A stretch of DNA of 38,215 nt from positions 1-38,215 of the forward strand of contig CAJPVJ010000123.1 of the NCBI GenBank assembly GCA_905397405.1. Reading direction: 5' to 3'. Position 1 is the first letter of the stretch. Each line of letters begins with the position of its first letter. Shown here in pieces: positions 1-10,400 of this stretch. Position numbers and translations under genes: made by a program. The notes beneath the pieces are model-generated. The model saw only the letters and a program-made list of their open reading frames with translations, ran no database searches and had not been told where the DNA came from. This DNA comes from Oppiella nova. Lineage: Eukaryota; Arthropoda; Arachnida; Sarcoptiformes; Oppiidae.

Positions 1-709
1 CTAAAAATTTCAATAATATTATTAATCCTTTTAAATTATTCGACTAATGAAAATTATGTTCAAATATTTTTTTTTGTAAAATCTATATTAATTATGTTTC
101 ATGCTATTTTAGACAAAATATTTATTTTAATATTTAAAATTTTTTAAAAACTAGTCTTGTATTGAGCCAGACTTTGAAAACAGACTAGAGATTAGTATTT
201 TGCTTTGAATTTCAGATGAAGTGGATTAATGGTTTAAACAAATAAGCCTTTCAAATATTTCATATCATTTAAAAACATAAAATATATCTTAAATTTTCAG
301 AATTGACCCCCCTCATGCGCACATACCCACACAATGAACCCTTCCCCAATATAGCATACGCTTTTGGTATGACCCCCTCCCCCTAGGCGTGCGTACGTAC
401 TTTGTGAACGCCGCCTTATTATATATAAGTTATAAGTGATTTTGAAACATTTCACACTGTACCGTACTGTACAAACCGAAAGTATTAATATTATTATTTA
501 CGATCTGGTCTATTTAACACATTTATCTATTTGATGCATTGATCGATACTTATTATTAATAAGTTATTAATATAAAAATTAAACCAAAATAACGTCCATG
601 TGGTCACTCTATGTATTTAAAGTGCACAGACACTACCTATAATGGAGTGGTGTTTCGGAAATAAGTTTATCAATAAAATGAGTGAGGATATGATTGTTGT
701 GTCCGATAG
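1..709. other. Non-coding flank of the inverted collagen fragment
   Basis: No gene is visible. From about 418 onward the sequence matches the reverse complement of roughly 4475 to 3982, the first intron of the minus-strand collagen gene. This copy lacks about 195 bases present in the other copy between roughly 4071 and 4268, and has far fewer units of the GTACA microsatellite. Around 300-415 lies a C-rich tract ending in a TGCGTACGTACTTT motif that recurs near 29225 and, in variant form on the other strand, near 23230. The motif is probably the end of a short DNA transposon. Confidence 0.5.
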
Positions 710-1246
710 GGTCCTCAGATGTGCTTCAATTACTGGGCCTCGAGTCGGAGCCGTTAGGTGTGACCAAACAGATTGGGTTGTGCAGTACACGTGCCATAGC
801 ACTCGACCCCACAGGACAACCAGTGTATGGCCAGACCAACAACAGTGACATCGCCTATAGAGTTACAAATAAGGCATTACTAACTATTAGCACACAATTA
901 CTCTTTACAACGGGTCAGATATACAGCACATGACTGACCCTCTGTTGGCATTAATCAATGAATTTGTATGATTTAAACAGAATTTGCAAATGATTTCTCA
1001 GTTTTGATTGCATACCGATTGTTGAGCACAAATACAGCGGCAAATGTCCTAACAGTATATGACTTGTTAGGCATCGAGCAGTTGGCTGTCATAGTGGGCG
1101 CCAATGTATCCCTCGTTATGAGAGACTCCATGAGTGATGAGGAGGACGGGCACGACGGGCACGACAGGCCCACACATCTCCTCAAAGTTGACTTTATTTC
1201 CAAAGTCAATGATAATCGATGGCATCGTTTGGCGTTCAGTATTAAA
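710..1246 (+). CDS. Partial inverted copy of two collagen TSPN exons
   Basis: Two exons, 710-913 (204 nt) and 981-1246 (266 nt), with the same splice sites and phases as the minus-strand exons 3778-3981 and 3445-3710. They encode the first two thirds of a thrombospondin-N-terminal-like (laminin-G type) domain, including the NRWHRLAFSIK segment typical of this fold. By eye the first exon differs from its partner at two positions, one synonymous and one Pro versus Ser. The second looks identical. The third TSPN exon and a signal-peptide exon are absent, because the matching sequence stops at the N at 1300. This is either a recent inverted duplication or, more likely, an alternative haplotype joined in the wrong orientation. 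It should not be counted as an independent gene. Confidence 0.7.
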
Positions 1247-1299
1247 GTATTGATTCATTCATTCTTAACATTATAACCACTCATTCATATACTGCTGTG

Positions 1300-1300
1300 N
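1300..1300. other. Single-N contig join
   Basis: One ambiguous base. Homology of the left segment to the reverse complement of the collagen locus runs up to the last base before the N and does not continue after it. That is what an assembly join leaves. Confidence 0.8.
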
Positions 1301-1484
1301 TCTTTAAATAAATGTCATCATATTTATAATACTTGTGAATTATAACTGTCTGTCCTTTTATTATAAGTTAAATCAATGGAGTCAATGGATTGTTGAGTTG
1401 AGTACTTTATTATAGCATTAGGTGATCGTTAATAACAAATCAAATCATAATATGTACAAAACAGATATAGAGGTGCGTTAGAAC

Positions 1485-2434
1485 TAGAGTGACCAAACTT
1501 CCAGGATTCACCTGAACTGTTCAGGAACTGTCGTGTCCAGGACAAGGTCTAACCAGGACAATGTAATGTGTACGTATGGCACGAAAGAAGTGTTAATATA
1601 AAGATTTCCATATTTTTAAATAAATTTAATAGATTAGTGATACAACTTTTTTAAGTTTGTTTATTTTTAATTTCTAGATTTAATTTAGTATTATTGTATA
1701 AAACTACAAGATTTAATAATAATCCAACACACTACTTTATATTGAACGTGCGTGGGTATATCCATTGTAGAATACTATTATTTCTAATTTAATTTAAAAG
1801 TTTTTTATTTTATTTTAAATATTTATCTATAAAGCTTAAATAGCTTTAGAAGTAATAAAATAGTTTTATCTATAGTGTGTAAAGTTTAAAGAGTTGGATA
1901 TAAATTTAAAATAAAAAGACATACTTTTAATTTATGAACAAAAAGTACACCAATCTGTTCGGGAGATTTAGATTTTAATCTAACTTACAGATTGTGTATA
2001 GATCATGTACCATGGTCATAATTTAATCGTGAACAAATAAAACGTTTATAGAATGCCCCGAAATGCACGATTCCATACAGTTCTATGACTCGATTGATAC
2101 GCAAAGCAGTGAATTGAATTGACGATTGATTCAATGCGTCCATTCACAGCACTGCAAGGAATCATGCATTTTGTGAGACTGTTTAAACATTTTTGCTGTG
2201 TTTGCCATTAAATTATCTCCATTGTACATAACTTATGAACATTCTATTCTGTAAATCAGATATAAAAATCTAAGTCTCCCTGAACAGATTGGTGTACTTT
2301 TTGTTTATAAATTAAAATTATAAGTATTTTTTATTTTAAATTTATATCCGACTCTTCAAACTTTACACACAATATATTTGTTATGTTAATTTTAGACAAA
2401 ATCCAGGGTCAAAAATTTCGAGTTGGTCACACTA
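1485..2434. mobile_element. hAT-like non-autonomous element with nested foldback
   Basis: The ends are terminal inverted repeats of about 12 bp: TAGAGTGACCAA on the left and, read on the other strand from the right, TAGTGTGACCAA. The flanks are GTTAGAAC on the left and ATTAGAAT on the right, an imperfect 8-bp target duplication (6 of 8) fitting the nTnnnnAn pattern of hAT elements. Inside are two arms of about 110 bp (roughly 1872-1983 and 2258-2368) that are inverted copies of each other, with smaller palindromes in the loop. No transposase is present. The element lies on the 3' side of the collagen exon at 2611-2714, as read on the minus strand. Confidence 0.65.
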
Positions 2435-2610
2435 ATTAGAATTTAACTGGGAAAATAGTGTACCTTTTAAATAAAATTTTTGGAAATAAAAATTACGCAT
2501 TTTATATGAATTATTAACATATGATAAATTAGTATTTATAAAGCAAAATACCTAACGCCTCTTTATATGTGTAAAGCTCATATTAAACTAAACTAAACTA
2601 AACCACTTAC

Positions 2611-4989
2611 TGGTAATTGAGAAGTTTGGTATATAGGTGTCGGAGCTTTAGTTGGATTTGTTGAGACATTTGATTGAGAAATTATGTATGTTGTAGATGT
2701 TGTGTATGGTATACCTTTAGGATTAGAAAGCACAAATTATGGTGAAATTGTGGAAACCGCTATTTTTACTAAAGTATTATATGATCAATTGTATACATTC
2801 AATTGTAGGTCATTCAGATTAGTACACAAAAGTGCATTCATTTTGGAATATTTGAATAATATGATAGAATAGAATAAAATGTATGCATTCATAATACTAT
2901 ACTGATCTGAATGACTGAATATACGAATAATATGTGAATAATAAGGGATAACAGATAACACACTGCTTTGTATATTGTGGTCAATGTTTGCATCAATACT
3001 GCCATAAGTCGTGTCGTAAGTACTGCCATCAGTTGTGTCCAGATTGTCGTCCAAATCGTCTTCATTAGTGCCATTGAATGCATTTTCATAACCATTAGTG
3101 TTGTGATCGAAGTCGTCATAAGGAAAGGGTTGTGAACAGTCCGGGAGGTAGTCATAGCACTGCTCATAAGCCGCATCAGGAGATGGAATCACAAGAATGT
3201 GTTGTAAATCTCCTTCAAAGTGGTTGTTGTTGAGCAGGGTAGTTCCCACCAGGGTCACACCTGTCGTGTCTATCCGAGAGTTTGCATGTCTGGCCAGTGT
3301 ATGGCTTTGTTGGTCATTGCAATCCGTAAGTAAAGTCACGGAATCTCCCTTTCGATAGCATTTATAACCAGAGATATGAGAGAAAGCACAGCAGTATACG
3401 GTATGAATGAGTGGTTATAATGTTAAGAATGAATGAATCAATACTTTAATACTGAACGCCAAACGATGCCATCGATTATCATTGACTTTGGAAATAAAGT
3501 CAACTTTGAGGAGATGTGTGGGCCTGTCGTGCCCGTCGTGCCCGTCCTCCTCATCACTCATGGAGTCTCTCATAACGAGGGATACATTGGCGCCCACTAT
3601 GACAGCCAACTGCTCGATGCCTAACAAGTCATATACTGTTAGGACATTTGCCGCTGTATTTGTGCTCAACAATCGGTATGCAATCAAAACTGAGAAATCA
3701 TTTGCAAATTCTGTTTAAATCATACAAATTCATTGATTAATGCCAACAGAGGGTCAGTCATGTGCTGTATATCTGACCCGTTGTAAAGAGTAATTGTGTG
3801 CTAATAGTTAGTAATGCCTTATTTGTAACTCTATAGGCGATGTCACTGTTGTTGGTCTGGCCATACACTGGTTGTCCTGTGGAGTCGAGTGCTATGGCAC
3901 GTGTGCTGCACAACCCAATCTGTTTGGTCACACCTAACGGCTCCGACTCGAGGCCCAGTAATTGAAGCACATCTGAGGACCCTATCGGACACAACAATCA
4001 TATCTTCACTCATTTTATTGATTAACTTATTTCCAAACACCACTCCATTATAGATATTGTCTGTCCACTTTAAATAAAGTCTTAACTTCTCTTTTTCTTG
4101 GATTAATTGCTGGTAAAGCCTATTGACATGTTAAAACACAATACCCTATAACGAGACTTACAAATCCAGTGTATGTCTATTTGACACTTTATGTAATACA
4201 TTTCTGTATTAATTGCCGAAATAGTGTATTAAATGATGGGATACGGCACGGGGTTTTCCTTTCGAGTCAGAGACTGACCATAGTGTGACCACATGGATGT
4301 TATTTTGGTTTAATTTTTATATTAATAATATCGATAAATGTATCAAATAGATAAATAGATAAATGTGTTAAATAGACTAGATCGTAAATAATAATATGCG
4401 TTTGTACAGTACAGTACAGTACAGTACAGTACAGTACAGTGTGAAATGTTACAAAATCACTTATAACTTATAAGTTATAATAAGTTATAATAATTACAAA
4501 TTAGAAATTACAAAATATTGAAAACTGAAAAATTTATATTGTTGCATTTTTAAGGAATATTAATAAATAGAAAAATTGTAAATGCTTCCCATTTTCAATT
4601 ATCAATGGTAATTGTCTTATAAATTATTAAAAGATCACAATTAGAAACATTGAAAACTTTAAAATTTAAACTCGCAGATTATGTAATAATTACTAAACTT
4701 TCAATATTTTATGAGATTTTGATAATTTATAAGACAATTAACTTTACTAATTAGCTAATTGGTACAATTAGAATATTACCAAATATATTGTGTAGGTAAT
4801 AACTTATAAGTGTTAAATTAGGTTTTTAACAAACTGCAAAAGTGAATTAAATATTATTTATAATAAATGTGATGATGGCTTACCTGATGGCAAAATGAAA
4901 GAACAATTTACTAAACAATTGATTATAAATGCTGTATAAATACATAAACTAAATATATGACCACAAAAATTACACAAATCAAGTGTCAT
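2611..4989 (-). CDS. Fibrillar collagen (V/XI-like) N-terminal part, TSPN domain; incomplete
   Basis: Exons in transcript order: 4989-4884 (tentative start and signal peptide, residues 1-35, hydrophobic core CIYTAFIINCLV), 3981-3778, 3710-3445, 3348-2964, 2714-2611. All junction phases agree (1, 1, 0, 1, 0). Exons 2-4 form a TSPN domain. They carry GLCSTRA near its start, NRWHRLAFSIK, then VTLLTDC, a DTTGVTLVGTTLL strand and FEGDLQHILVI, ending in the YLPDC cysteine. Order and spacing follow collagen V/XI N-propeptides. Next comes an Asp/Thr/Tyr-rich linker and a Ser/Thr/Pro-rich exon ending at a strong GTAAGT donor. No Gly-X-Y repeat is present, so the triple helix must lie on a missing or mis-joined contig. 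The first exon and the donor at 2964 are the weakest parts. Extracellular matrix role is inferred from family. Confidence 0.75.
4405..4440. repeat. GTACA microsatellite, about seven units
   Basis: Perfect 5-bp tandem array in the first collagen intron. The inverted counterpart near 460-473 has only two to three units, a difference expected between alleles or recent copies. Confidence 0.9.
4609..4740. mobile_element. Short hairpin element, MITE-like
   Basis: Bases 4609-4628 and 4721-4740 are inverted repeats matching at 19 of 20 positions, enclosing about 90 bp of AT-rich sequence. No clear target duplication is seen and nothing is coded. It lies in the first intron of the collagen gene. Confidence 0.5.
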
Positions 4990-5914
4990 TTCGGTAAAAC
5001 TAATGATATTATGAATTATAAAGTGCACATCAATGATATATGTGTAGCAAATGGTCTCATCATTTTGCTTATAATTACAATCAAAGATCAAACACTACTT
5101 CTTAACCACTGTAACTGCTATACTGTTTGTGTTAAATGAATGCCAAATCCTTTAATTATAAAACATATTTAAATAATATTAGCATTTGTGCCTAAATGTG
5201 AATCGATGCAAACATTTGATTGAGTGGTGTATTACAGCTTTTTATAGCTTTTCATTCATTGCTCACACTTTCAACACTTTTCTTAAACTCAATTGATTTA
5301 TGAAAGTGAGTTCAAATGAACGCACATATGGTTTGCTAATTATCACCATTCATGATGACCTATACATCAACTATTCATCGAAAACATACTGTACATACTG
5401 TACATACAGTGTACATGAACTTACATTTCAAGCATTCAAACAAACTAATTGAAACTTTGAGATTTATTGGTTAAATTAAATGTCCAGTATGAATGCAGTA
5501 CAATATGCTACTTTTATATCGTGTTGTTATGCTAGAGCATATTATCTAATAAAAGTGCGTTGAAGTACGATACAGTAAACAACTTTTATTACTACTGTAT
5601 ACTATCTTTTCATGACTGTTACAATACCAACACAAGTGCACAACTGTTGATTGAATGAAATGAATACTTATCTGGTCAATAGAGTAACATCAGGATCATG
5701 TAAATCAATGGTACAATTGCATACATTGCAGCCATAGAGTGATGCAGTTATGAGACTCTTGTTGAACAGTGCGCTCGCAGTCCACACCCAATCACTAGTA
5801 TTGTGGTTGTGATGTAATGCATGTTACATGTCATAGAAATACAATACATACTGTACTGTATCATAGAGTACTGTATCATAGAGTACTGTATCATAGAGTA
5901 CTGTACTCCACAAT
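4990..5914. other. Intergenic, no gene recognised
   Basis: AT-rich spacer upstream of the collagen gene and of the small gene at 5915. It contains several TACTGTA/TACAGTA motifs (around 5387-5410 and 5570-5600). At 5848-5906 there is a tandem repeat of the 15-mer TACTGTATCATAGAG, about 3.5 units, ending just before the start codon at 5915. Confidence 0.6.
5848..5906. repeat. 15-bp tandem repeat next to a start codon
   Basis: About three and a half units of TACTGTATCATAGAG, almost perfect. The last unit ends about 10 bases before the ATG at 5915, so the array is probably part of the promoter or 5' UTR of that gene. Confidence 0.85.
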
Positions 5915-6269
5915 ATGAGTGGCATTGATGGTAAGCAAGACACTGATGGCATTGATGGCAAGCAAACGCGTCATTCCAATGACTATAGCATTAGTTATGG
6001 CCACGACTTCAACGAGTGCTCGACCCGAGCGGTGGCCAAAAGCATAGCACTGTTTTGTATGGGTAGGTGCACCTACATGTAGCCCACGACCACTATTAAA
6101 CAGTAGTATCTATCCGTTGGTAGCATTCTCTGGCACTTACTTACTCCAGAAGTCACGTGCCGTCGCCCGAAGACATGTGTTTGTGTTGCCGACAGTCGTG
6201 GCAACCGTTGTGGGCGTCGAAGCCCTGAGAGTTTGTGTCAGTACTTGTCGGCAAAAGTTTGACAAATAA
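5915..6269 (+). CDS. Small two-helix membrane protein, possibly Mic10-like
   Basis: Two exons, 5915-6062 and 6124-6269, joined across a 61-nt intron (GTAGGT donor, TTGGTAG acceptor, phase 1), predict 97 residues. The N terminus has a twofold GIDGKQ repeat. FNECSTRAVAK then leads into a first hydrophobic helix (SIALFCMAFSGTYLL), a basic loop (QKSRAVARR), a second helix (FVLPTVVATVVGVEALRVCV) and a short tail, STCRQKFDK. The hairpin topology, the Cys followed by AV-K before helix 1, and the RR loop before helix 2 resemble Mic10/MINOS1, the cristae-junction MICOS subunit. The glycine-zipper motifs of that family are poorly kept, so identity is tentative. The gene converges on OGG1, with the two stop codons 68 bases apart. 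An AATAAA lies about 40 bases after the stop. Confidence 0.5.
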
Positions 6270-6337
6270 TGCAATCGTTGTATAGATTGTAATCATCTGT
6301 CAATACAATAATAAACACATTTTATATTCAAATCATT

Positions 6338-7433
6338 TTATTGTCCATTCATTGCATTCATTGATGGCTTCAATGGCTTGAGATCAGCGCAGAAGAGGAC
6401 GGCCTGAGCCCAACCGGCGCTCTCACCAAACGTAGACCGGAAGAAGTCGGCTGACAGTCGGACAGACAGACAGAGTATGAGATCATAAATGACAGCATAC
6501 TGTATACTGTATTTGCATTGAGAGGACCCTGAATCATATGAAATGAATACCGATTTCGTTGTACGCCCTGTGGGTGAGTGTCTTGTTTTTCTTGAGATGA
6601 GGTAAGTACTGGTTTCGTGCGATTTTCAACACATGTATGTCCACAGGGATGGCCTGCAAGTGTCCCAAAGCCATGAGTGCTATACAGTCGGCAACTTTAG
6701 GCCCAACTCCGGGCAGTCGTGTCAATGCGTCCTTTGCCTCACTGTAGGGCATGGCCTGCAAAGTGGTGGCCCACTGGAGGGGACTGTCGTACTCATGGCA
6801 TATGGCTTTGGCGGTGCTCTCGATATATTTGGATCGATAGCCGAAACCCAATCGCTTGAGCTCTGCGGCCACACTGTCTTCGGCCAAATGGCGGACGTCT
6901 GGGAACGAGTGAATGCTTCCCAACTCTGGCGACTCATACAACACGTGTCCATACTTTTGACACATCCTTTCAATCATTGTCTCAATCCGTGAGATATTGT
7001 TATTTGAGGAACAGATGAATGAAAAGAGCGTTTCGATGAGGTTTTGGCGCATAATTCGTATGCCTTTCATGTGGACAGCGATGGCAGCGAAGTTGGCATC
7101 ACTTTGGGACCACTTGTCGTACAGATCACTCGCACTCACATCCAATCGCAAGTAATGCGCAATCAATTCACGGAAATACTGGTCATCCCTCACATCCCTG
7201 TCCTCGATGTCTGCATTAAGCACTTCATAAGTGATGTGTTGTTTGTCTGGCGATTGTGTCAACCGGAAGACAAAGCGGTTGTCAACCACTCCAACCCATA
7301 CACTGCCACTACTGCCTCCACTGCCACTGCAAGGCCTCCACCGGAACGCCTGTCCGCTCTTCAGTGTGAGTGTGAGGTTCAGTTCCCGGGCATTGGTCTC
7401 AATGGTGCCTGAAATAGCCTTAATGGCAGTCAT
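6338..7433 (-). CDS. OGG1: 8-oxoguanine DNA glycosylase
   Basis: Two exons, 7433-6551 and 6450-6338 (phase 1 junction, 100-nt intron with acceptor CTGTCAG), predict 331 residues, close to the usual ~345 of animal OGG1. The protein removes 8-oxoguanine from DNA and cleaves the abasic strand in base-excision repair, in nucleus and mitochondria. Visible landmarks are SGQAFRWR near residues 26-33, SSNNNISRI near 145, and the helix-hairpin-helix LPGVGPKVADC. The catalytic lysine is at residue 246 and the aspartate of PVDIH at 265. The second exon gives DFFRSTFGESAGWAQAVLFCADL, matching the conserved C-terminal helix. The start is the only ATG preceding the conserved N-terminal segment. The stop codon is embedded in an AATAAA hexamer. 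Confidence 0.93.
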
Positions 7434-10400
7434 CCCTCATATTAATAGTCTCTAAATTGTAATAATAATTGAAACAATTGGTCAAAATGACATGGATCAA
7501 TTACTTAATTACTGTTACTTGGTTAAATTGACTTAACCGTGGTCAGTTCACTGTTCACATGTTTGGTAACATGCAAATTAAGTAATGTGTTGCTGTAATA
7601 CAGTACAGTATACTGTATAATACTGTACTATGAGTAGTATTGACACTGTATTCACAGTTGATTTGCAGACAAACAGATGTCCTCTCAATACACCATTCAA
7701 ATTGAATTGACTTACAGTTTACGCTTAAAAATTAAAATTCACTAATTTATCTAATTTATATTTAAACATTGGTAATGTATTTTGAAAATATTGATTAAAA
7801 TATCATTGAATTCTGTATGTAATCTGATTTCTAAAGCACCTTTTATGCTTAATTTATTCAATTTAAGCATTGTAATTTATTTAATTTTTATTATTTAGAT
7901 CCCTAACTGCAAATTCAGAGTATTTTTACTAATTGTTCAACCTAATTGTTTTCATATCTTTTATAATCTTTTATAATTTTTTTAATTTATATTTTTATCA
8001 GTGTAATTTACTGTAATTTATTTAATTTACGTAATGTAATTTTTATAATTTTTTAAAAATCCCTTAGTACAGTACATCATGCAAATATGATAGGCTATTG
8101 TAAATTACAATCAAAATACTGTATTACAATTTGTAATATTGCAACAGTAAAACATCAAAGTATACTGGTACACTATACTATACAGTAGAATTTATATAAT
8201 TTATATTACAGCACTGTATTTTATGTTATGACATAAAACACTTAAAACACTTTGCCCCTTTACAATAAACAAGCAGAAAATATAAGTTCCTACTAAATAA
8301 ATGTATTACAGTAATTATTCTTGTGAGATTCTGATTACAGGCAACATTAAAGTAATTTAATTCAAGTTAAATTGGCTTACAAATTTTAAATTAAATTTTA
8401 ATAATATTGTATTGAAGAAATTATTTTGAAAAATTATTTGATTAGATATAAAAATTATAAACAGGATATTAACTAAGATGCTAAATATTTAACTAGAATA
8501 TTTTTCCACGAATCAAGCCCATGAAATTTATAATAGAGGCTCTATTATAGAGCCCATTTCAATTCTTATGATATGTGGTTACAAATACAAGAATATGCGA
8601 TTGTGTGCTTGTACAGTATCATTAATGCCAACATTAACGAACATTTCGTTTAATTTACTCCAATATGATCACCATTTTTGAATACAATTTTACAATCATT
8701 ATTAAAGCATCCAAATCCAGTTATTTAACTATTAGTTGCGATTGCCAAGAACATCATGGGATTAAGTATGAATACGAATCATGTAATAAGGGTCATTTCA
8801 AGAGAGTTTGATTTTAACTATAAATAACTATTTGATGGGTTCGTAACTATTTTAAATATTTTAGAATTTTAAGCATAATTTGGGCATAATCTTGAGATTT
8901 TGAATTTGAAATATAGAAATATTTATTTTTATTGACTTTTATTAATAAAGCAAACTAAAATTGATTATAATTAATAATAGAAATAAGGTTTAGCCTNTAG
9001 AAATATTTATTTTTATTGACTTTTATTAATAAAGCAAACTAAAATTGATTATAAATAATAATAGAAATAAGGTTTAGCCTACCTATAGATACGTATTATA
9101 ACATTGTACTTTTTTTGGTTATGAATACATAGTATACATAGTATATTATTCTTTTGAATTTTGATTTAATATATGATTTATTAGCTAGCTTAATTAATTG
9201 AATTAACTAAATTGTGTATTTATAATATAAAATTTAGTATAATATTATATTTCTTTAAATATAATTTATAATTTATTAAATTTTGAAAATACAAGTATAT
9301 GTGAGAGAATTGAATTCTAAAATATATTTATCCTAAAATCTTAAGTATATTTGTTGTTATTATTGTTAATTTAATATTGTTTAGTGACTAAAATATGATA
9401 TAATTAAGATTTAAACGATTTATTTACATAATTTGAGGTCAAAATAGAACAACGACTGTAATATTAACTACAAAAAGTGTAATTATGAAAAACATAGGAT
9501 AAATAAATAACTATTTAACTAAGTATTTGACTACTTTTTGTCAAATATGATAGTGACTATAAAGGTCTTTTTACCACCTAGATTTGGATGCTTTATTCAT
9601 TATGGATGGATTTTTCATAACCATTTTTGTTTTAAGTTCATTTTATGGAAATACTGTACAGTATATGCAAACAAATGGTTTAAACAAATGACGCCAAAAT
9701 CATTCACATAGGATCCACTAATTGGTAAGGAGTGTCAATTAAATTGTAAATTTATTAAATTGAAACACTTTTTAAATACAGTCTTAATTTATTTTGCTTA
9801 ATTTAGAAATGGTCATCCAAAGCGGTTTGCCATTATCCATAAATGTGAGAGAATTATGGCAAATAAAAGATTTTTGTTCACGATTAGTTCAACTCAAATA
9901 GTTTAAAATTTTTATAAAACTTATTTTGTTTTTGTTCTATATATTTGGTATAACTTAATGTTTAGTTTAAATATAATAAATGAATATTTTAATTATTTTA
10001 AATAAAAGTTTTATTATTGCTTCAAATAATCAATTCTCTGAATGCTTGTGACCGCTCTTCAAATGTATGAAAGCATTGAACCATTTATGATATGTTTCGC
10101 ATAAATTTGATCATTATTTAAATGAATTCATATTTTTTATTTCCATCACTTTTTATATTTAAGTGAATTTGTCAAGAATTTCTAAAAATAAAATTTAATT
10201 TCTTCACTCAGACTCGGAATTCATCTTAAGCTTGCTTTTTATAATAATTTTTGTCAAATTAGTTAACATTATCACTAATTAGACCTATAACTTGATTCAT
10301 GAATAATGATCATGCTCAATTTATTGACATTTCTAATGTCAAGTTATGTTTATGGAAGTACTGATTATTTGAAGTACAATTGAATATTGTATATAAATTA

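Noticed and set aside
2889-3176. Met/Thr-rich minus-strand frame overlapping the collagen linker exon
   Set aside because: Alternative reading frame of the Asp/Thr-rich linker. The frame that continues the TSPN domain is the correct one.
6633-7412. Open frames on the plus strand opposite OGG1
   Set aside because: They are antisense shadows of the OGG1 coding exon and match no family.
8535-8562. Palindrome around GAGGCTCTATTATAGAGCC as a possible structured RNA
   Set aside because: Isolated short inverted repeat in AT-rich DNA with no flanking conserved elements. Chance or a decayed repeat is sufficient.
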